NCBI RefSeq assembly: GCF_003122425.1
Contig: NZ_CP021660.1
Span: 62,001-126,000 of the forward strand
From: Candidatus Fukatsuia symbiotica
GTDB lineage: Bacteria > Pseudomonadota > Gammaproteobacteria > Enterobacterales > Enterobacteriaceae
Length of the DNA stretch: 64,000 nt
Direction: 5' to 3'
In this document: in pieces, positions 60,887 to 64,000 of the stretch
Layout of the letters: every line of letters begins with the position of its first letter
Numbering within the stretch: position 1 is the first letter of the stretch
Position numbers and translations under genes: made by a program
The notes under the pieces: model-generated
Database searches by the model: none
The model's input: the letters and a program-made list of their open reading frames with translations, nothing else
Told to the model about the DNA's origin: nothing

Positions 60887-61150
60887 GCGCTGTTTACACT
60901 TCTGTAATGCGAAAAGTACAAGGCGCACATGGAACACCGTGAACAAACTATTCAGCGAATACGGCTCAAATTTAGTTTTTGCATCAGCCAGTGTTTGTTT
61001 TACTACCTTGTATGACACGGTACGCAACAGAGCGATTTCTTGTTGGGACACACCCAAAGCAAAAAGCATTGCCGTTTCAAATTGGACCGGAGTTAATTCA
61101 GGAAACACTTCCCGTAATTCAGGAAATTGGGTAGGATCGAAAGTAGCCAT
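60881..61150 (-). CDS. Small LuxR/GerE-like helix-turn-helix protein
   Basis: An 89-residue protein, mostly one DNA-binding domain: ELTPVQFETAMLFALGVSQQ, EIALLRTVSYKVVKQTLADA and a C-terminal VFHVRLVLFALQ. The minus-strand ribosome site AGGAGG lies 7 bases before the ATG. No sensor domain is present. Its job is unknown; short regulators of this kind occur on plasmids near transfer genes, but no transfer gene is in view. Confidence 0.7.
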   Translation of the reverse strand: MATFDPTQFPELREVFPELTPVQFETAMLFALGVSQQEIALLRTVSYKVVKQTLADAKTKFEPYSLNSLFTVFHVRLVLFALQKCKQRE

Positions 61151-61993
61151 TGCAGCCTCCTAAGAAGGTTGTGGTGGTTAGCTGACAGGAGTGGTTCCAA
61201 CCCGCCCCTGTTAGCGCTATTTAATCAATGTTGTACGTCACCGTCATTGATTGAGATATTTTCAGGTCATAAGCTTCATTCGTTGAGTTACAATGCGATA
61301 TAAGGTTTTGTCTTAGCTGTTTGTGTTAATTACTTTTCATCAACAGCTTTCTTCGTCGGTAAAATGTATTACCACGTGAAATAACATTGAAATGAACATT
61401 GATGAAATAAAGTTTTGGCAGTCATGATGAACTCCAGCCGGTAGTAATCTCAAATTACTCACCACCAAGAGGCGCAACGCTCTATGATAGGCGGTGAACT
61501 GAACAGGGTTTGCACTACCGAGATTACCATCCGGCGAGCCTTATGGCTCCCCCATCCAGCCCACCATTGATTTGATGTATGGATGTTACGTAACAAAAAA
61601 CACGCTCGCGGCGTGTCTCTGTCGCGGTAATCTTGGCAGGGTGCAAAACCCGGCTCTTGAATTTGCAAGTGCAAGGTCGATATAGCCCACGGTTAATACT
61701 TTCGTCAATATGATAAATTAAAACTATGGGCCAAAGAAAGAAGGGCTTCACTACGACGCAACTTGTATTTGATACTCTATAAAATATTTATAATACATTG
61801 AAATTATTGGTATTTTAATATAAAACAATCATACTCACGAGGGTTGCTGATTATTGATTTCGTTTCTCAAACTGCAGTGGTTCTGCCAGTGAAAAACTAC
61901 CCAGAAAGTGATACTCAAATCTATTCTCAATAACTACTTTAAACTAAACTTCATTGCTTTGCAGATATATATAAAATTTTATATAATCACTAC
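61151..61993 (-). pseudogene. Phage-like (Ash-type) coding remnant on the minus strand within a gap
   Basis: At about 61751-61334 on the minus strand frames read PCTCKFKSRVLHPAKITATE, HQINGGLDGGAIRLAGW and, one base out, GSANPVQFTAYHRALRLLVV. Together they resemble the Ash/Icd-like proteins of P4-type satellite phages, broken by a frameshift. The call is from memory of the family's wording and is tentative. The remainder of the 840 bases shows nothing. Confidence 0.4.
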
Positions 61994-62296
61994 ATGACTG
62001 ATACCAAGCCTATTGAGTTTTTAGATAATTCTCTGGATGACCTGCGTGATTTTCCCCTGACGGCAAGGCGTGAAGCAAGCTATCAACTCCATCAAGTGCA
62101 AATTGGCGAGGAACCAGACGACTGGAAACCAATGAGCACCATAGGTCAAGGTGTGAAGGAAATTCGAATTCGTGACATATTTGGTGCATTTCGAATAATT
62201 TATGTAGCAAAATTCTCTGATGCAATTTATGTACTTCACTGTTTTCAGAAAAAGACACAAAAAACCAGCAAGAAAGATGTGAATAAAATTAGGTAA
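61994..62296 (+). pseudogene. RelE/HigB-like (Gp49 family) toxin, 3' end replaced by an IS200-type element
   Basis: About 100 residues of a phage Gp49/RelE-type toxin: DDLRDFPLTARREASYQLHQ, GVKEIRIRDIFGAFRIIYVA and HCFQKKTQKTSKKD. Relatives continue with an alpha-helical tail after this point; here the last residues are NKIR and a stop formed at the border of an IS200-like element. No antitoxin gene follows. Activity might be kept because the catalytic sheet is intact. Confidence 0.7.
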
Positions 62297-62897
62297 TCCC
62301 CGGCTTTGCCGGGGGACTCCGTAAGGTTTGACCGTGTGGTGCGGTCACCCGAATCTTCTATCTCGACCAAGAGATAGGAAATTCAAATGAAAGATTACCA
62401 GAGTCTTAGCCATACGAAATGGGATTGTAAGTATCACATTGTTTTTATCCCGAAAGGCCGTAAAAAAACAATATTTGGTGAAATTAGAAAGCATCTCGGT
62501 GAGATGTTTCACGAGTTAGCAAGTCAGAAGGAATGCAAAATTATTGAAGGACATTTGATGATTGATCATATCCATATTTGCATAAGTATTCCGCCGAAAT
62601 ATTCAGTGTCATATGTAATGGGTTATCTAAAAGGAAAAAGTGCAATCTCAATCGCACGACGGTTTATGGGTAAAGTCCGGAATTATAGTGGTGAGAATTT
62701 TTGGGCTAGAGGTTACTTTGTATCTACAGTGGGTTTGAACGAAGAGCTGATACGAGCTTACATTCGATACCAAGAAAAACAAGACAATCATTATGAACAA
62801 TTGAAGCTTAGGATGTAATGACCGCCTTCAGGCGGTTCAAGGTTTGTTGGCCTCTTCTAAGAGCTAATAATTAAAGCCCCCGGCTTTGCCGGGGGAT
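62294..62897 (+). mobile_element. IS200/IS605-family insertion sequence
   Basis: The element has one tnpA gene and a subterminal hairpin at each end: CCCCGGC-TTT-GCCGGGG at 62298-62314 and CCCCCGGC-TTT-GCCGGGGG at 62877-62895. Such imperfect subterminal hairpins rather than inverted repeats are the hallmark of IS200-type single-strand transposons. A third hairpin ACCGCC-TTCA-GGCGGT follows the gene. The outer edges are estimated. Confidence 0.85.
62387..62818 (+). CDS. tnpA: TnpA, IS200-type Y1 HUH transposase
   Basis: A 143-residue transposase of the IS1541/IS200 kind. It starts SLSHTKWDCKYHIVFIPKGR, has the HUH motif in DHIHICISIPPK and the catalytic Tyr in AYIRYQEKQDNHY near the end. The family length is about 140-155, so the gene is complete. 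It cuts and joins single-stranded DNA at the two hairpins. Confidence 0.93.
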   Translation: MKDYQSLSHTKWDCKYHIVFIPKGRKKTIFGEIRKHLGEMFHELASQKECKIIEGHLMIDHIHICISIPPKYSVSYVMGYLKGKSAISIARRFMGKVRNYSGENFWARGYFVSTVGLNEELIRAYIRYQEKQDNHYEQLKLRM

Positions 62898-62904
62898 GTT
62901 TACT

Positions 62905-63060
62905 TCCGGCAATCAAATTGAACCGCAGTCCAAATCGTTTTCGTCTATTTCGATATTTATCTGCAATAATTTTAAAACGTTTCAACATTCCGATGACATT
63001 CTCATTCAGAACTCGCTGACGTGATAGCGCTCTATTTGCTTTTTTATGCTCTCGTATTAC
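62905..63060 (-). pseudogene. IS5-family transposase remnant
   Basis: The minus strand reads NENVIGMLKRFKIIADKYRN followed by RRKRFGLRFNLIAG, the C-terminal region of IS5-group (ISL2-like) transposases. Only about 45 codons remain, next to the right end of the IS200-type element. Confidence 0.7.
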
Positions 63061-63196
63061 TCCTATGGTAGTTAAAGTTCCAGCCCCTGATGGCGATGGT
63101 TTTACTGAAAAAGAGGTTTACTCTCGTGAATGGGTCGCTCATCACTCTGCGCCTGAACAAGATCAGCTACAGGATGATGAATATGACAGGGAATAA
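63061..63196 (+). pseudogene. 3' end of an unidentified gene
   Basis: An open frame without a start reads MVVKVPAPDGDGFTEKEVYS and ends in an acidic tail QDQLQDDEYDRE. It is the C-terminus of a gene whose beginning was lost at the IS5 remnant. The parent was not recognised. Confidence 0.45.
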
Positions 63197-63206
63197 TTTT
63201 ACTCAT

Positions 63207-63232
63207 AACAGTATATATTAATATATACTGTT
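63207..63232. promoter_or_regulatory. Perfect 26-base palindrome at the 3' end of the second partition locus
   Basis: The sequence is identical to its own complement across 26 bases, with AACAGTATATATT as its left half. It overlaps the stop of the small partition gene. It resembles the flanking sites of the first par locus in form and may be a centromere or operator, or act as a terminator stem. Confidence 0.6.
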
Positions 63233-63539
63233 ATTTTGTTGGTGGTCGTCCTGTTCTAGGAGACTTAATTTGAGTTTTATAAATAAGGGTATTTCGTTCG
63301 TCTCTACTTTGCGCTTCCAGTGCTGAAAGTCCCGCACGTATAATATCAGTACGTGACGCTCCGGTTTCCTTGCTGAAAGAATCAAGTAGCTCATTTTCCT
63401 CCTGTACCAGGCCAAAAAGGAAACGCTTGATTATAGTGCCTGATACGGGCGGTTTATTAGCTTCACCTATATAGGCAAAGGTGCTCTTTTCGTTGGAAAT
63501 GTGCTTCAATTTCTCGCTTTTTGAGGGTAACTGAACCAT
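63231..63539 (-). CDS. Small partition partner (ribbon-helix-helix-like)
   Basis: A 102-residue protein encoded after a ParA gene in the same direction. The middle (GTIIKRFLFGLVQEENELLD, FSKETGASRTDIIRAGLSAL) has the helical spacing of a ribbon-helix-helix DNA-binding domain, and the C-terminus is basic (SPRTGRPPTK). It is the probable centromere-binding partner. The minus-strand start at 63539 is preceded by AGGAAG. Confidence 0.7.
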   Translation of the reverse strand: MVQLPSKSEKLKHISNEKSTFAYIGEANKPPVSGTIIKRFLFGLVQEENELLDSFSKETGASRTDIIRAGLSALEAQSRDERNTLIYKTQIKSPRTGRPPTK

Positions 63540-63560
63540 TTTTTAAACTTCCTTAAGCTG

Positions 63561-63600
63561 TTTTACAAACAATATATATCAATATATATTGTTTGTAAAA
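63561..63600. promoter_or_regulatory. Long perfect dyad between the second parA and its partner gene
   Basis: Two perfect 19-base arms (TTTTACAAACAATATATAT and its complement) flank a 2-base centre. The dyad lies in the 66 bases between the parA stop and the partner's ribosome site. It may be an operator for the partner, a parS element, or a transcript-processing hairpin. Confidence 0.65.
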
Positions 63601-63605
63601 CAAAG

Positions 63606-64000
63606 TTACATTATTCCTATTTCGATCATTAATCGTTCCAGTTCACTTTTTGCCTTGCTATCACTCCCTTCATGAATTCCTTTTCCTTCGCTGAAAGTGC
63701 GACGGTGAGTACTGCGTTCATAGATATGTTGTTTAGCTGCTGGGAGCCAATCAGGATCGTTGTTCAACATCTGATATATGCTGTTGGTATCCTTGTCACA
63801 AGAATGGGTAGAGCAACGATTGAGCACGATAAAAACATGTAATTTCGGGTTGTAAGCGGCTTGCCCTTGTTTAACTGTTACTGTCAATTCTTCCAGGGAA
63901 TCTATTTCGACCTGTGAAGAGGGGCACAGTGGCGACAACAAAACATCTGCAAAAGTCATTGCCTGACGAAATTCCTTACTGTCATGTCCAGCACTATCAA
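63606..64000 (-). CDS. Second ParA-type partition ATPase (C-terminal part, runs off the window)
   Basis: About 131 C-terminal residues are visible. The segment DSAGHDSKEFRQAMTFADV is the Walker B/A' region of ParA proteins, followed by LLSPLCPSSQVEIDSLEEL and the KLHVFIVLNRC strand. The N-terminal Walker A lies outside the window. The sequence is unlike the ParA at 39.1-39.9 kb, so this is an independent partition system. It is the first gene of an operon with the small partner downstream. Confidence 0.82.
   Translation of the reverse strand, partial: DSAGHDSKEFRQAMTFADVLLSPLCPSSQVEIDSLEELTVTVKQGQAAYNPKLHVFIVLNRCSTHSCDKDTNSIYQMLNNDPDWLPAAKQHIYERSTHRRTFSEGKGIHEGSDSKAKSELERLMIEIGIM

Noticed and set aside
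61459..61751. Two overlapping minus-strand frames as independent genes
   Set aside because: They are better read as one frameshifted Ash-like remnant.
63561..63600. CRISPR-like repeat
   Set aside because: Only single palindromes are present, without spaced repeats; a partition operator is the better reading. No CRISPR array was seen in the window.
1..64000. tRNA, rRNA or riboswitch genes
   Set aside because: None was recognised on either strand by eye; a covariance-model search would be needed to exclude small RNAs.

Overview
The window looks like part of a large, mosaic plasmid (or a plasmid-derived island) from an AT-rich, insertion-sequence-laden member of the Enterobacterales, most plausibly a host-associated organism such as an insect symbiont. 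The plasmid reading rests on a Rep_3-type initiator, two ParA-type partition loci at 38.8-39.9 kb and 63.2-64.0 kb, the remnant of a third partition-type protein, a HicAB module and a broken RelE-like toxin. The symbiont reading is an inference from the many decayed IS copies, frameshifted genes and overall AT-rich composition; no rRNA or tRNA gene is present to fix the taxon.

Region 1 (1-27.85 kb) is GC-rich and differs sharply from everything after it. It is the downstream part of a nonribosomal peptide cluster whose beginning lies outside the window. Two giant synthetases encode five consecutive modules read as Thr, D-Gln, Gly-like, N-methyl-Thr and an unassigned final residue followed by a thioesterase. 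With them come a short-chain reductase, an MbtH protein, a SyrD-like peptide exporter, two glycosyltransferases, a type II thioesterase that has lost its nucleophile region, an Asp/Asn beta-hydroxylase-like protein, a nucleotide-sugar epimerase and a UDP-glucuronate decarboxylase (UDP-xylose synthase) family protein. The order D-residue, Thr, D-Gln, Gly, N-Me-Thr, X, TE plus glycosylation is the order of residues 4-9 of the hassallidin family of antifungal glycolipopeptides and is close to herbicolin. This is the most exciting feature here.

Region 2 (27.85-38.7 kb) is a graveyard of IS630, IS4, Tn3, IS5, IS6-like and ISAs1 elements. It holds three unusual genes: a protein made of two 85-residue repeats, an orphan 287-aa protein and a kinase-fold protein. 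Region 3 (38.8-45.1 kb) has a partition locus and a siiABCD-like operon (the type I secretion system for giant adhesins) in which the adhesin gene is missing and siiD is joined to a piece of the siiF ATPase. The ATPase is cut by a cargo-free Tn402/Tn5053-type transposon with complete tni genes (45.075-49.896 kb), which abuts a truncated resolvase gene on its other side.

Region 4 (50-64 kb) carries a large VCBS/RTX protein with a Tcd-like hydrophobic segment, a PAS-LuxR regulator coupled to a 50-residue basic protein, a LuxR/LuxI pair, the rep gene, HicAB, a small HTH regulator, a phage-like remnant, an IS200-type element and the second partition locus.

Several genes are broken by single-base differences in short homopolymers (2216-2219, 18727-18730, 54152-54157, 59091-59098), and tniB by one extra C at 47098-47100. 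Whether these are sequencing errors, slippage sites or true decay decides how much of the window is functional, and cannot be settled from the sequence alone.
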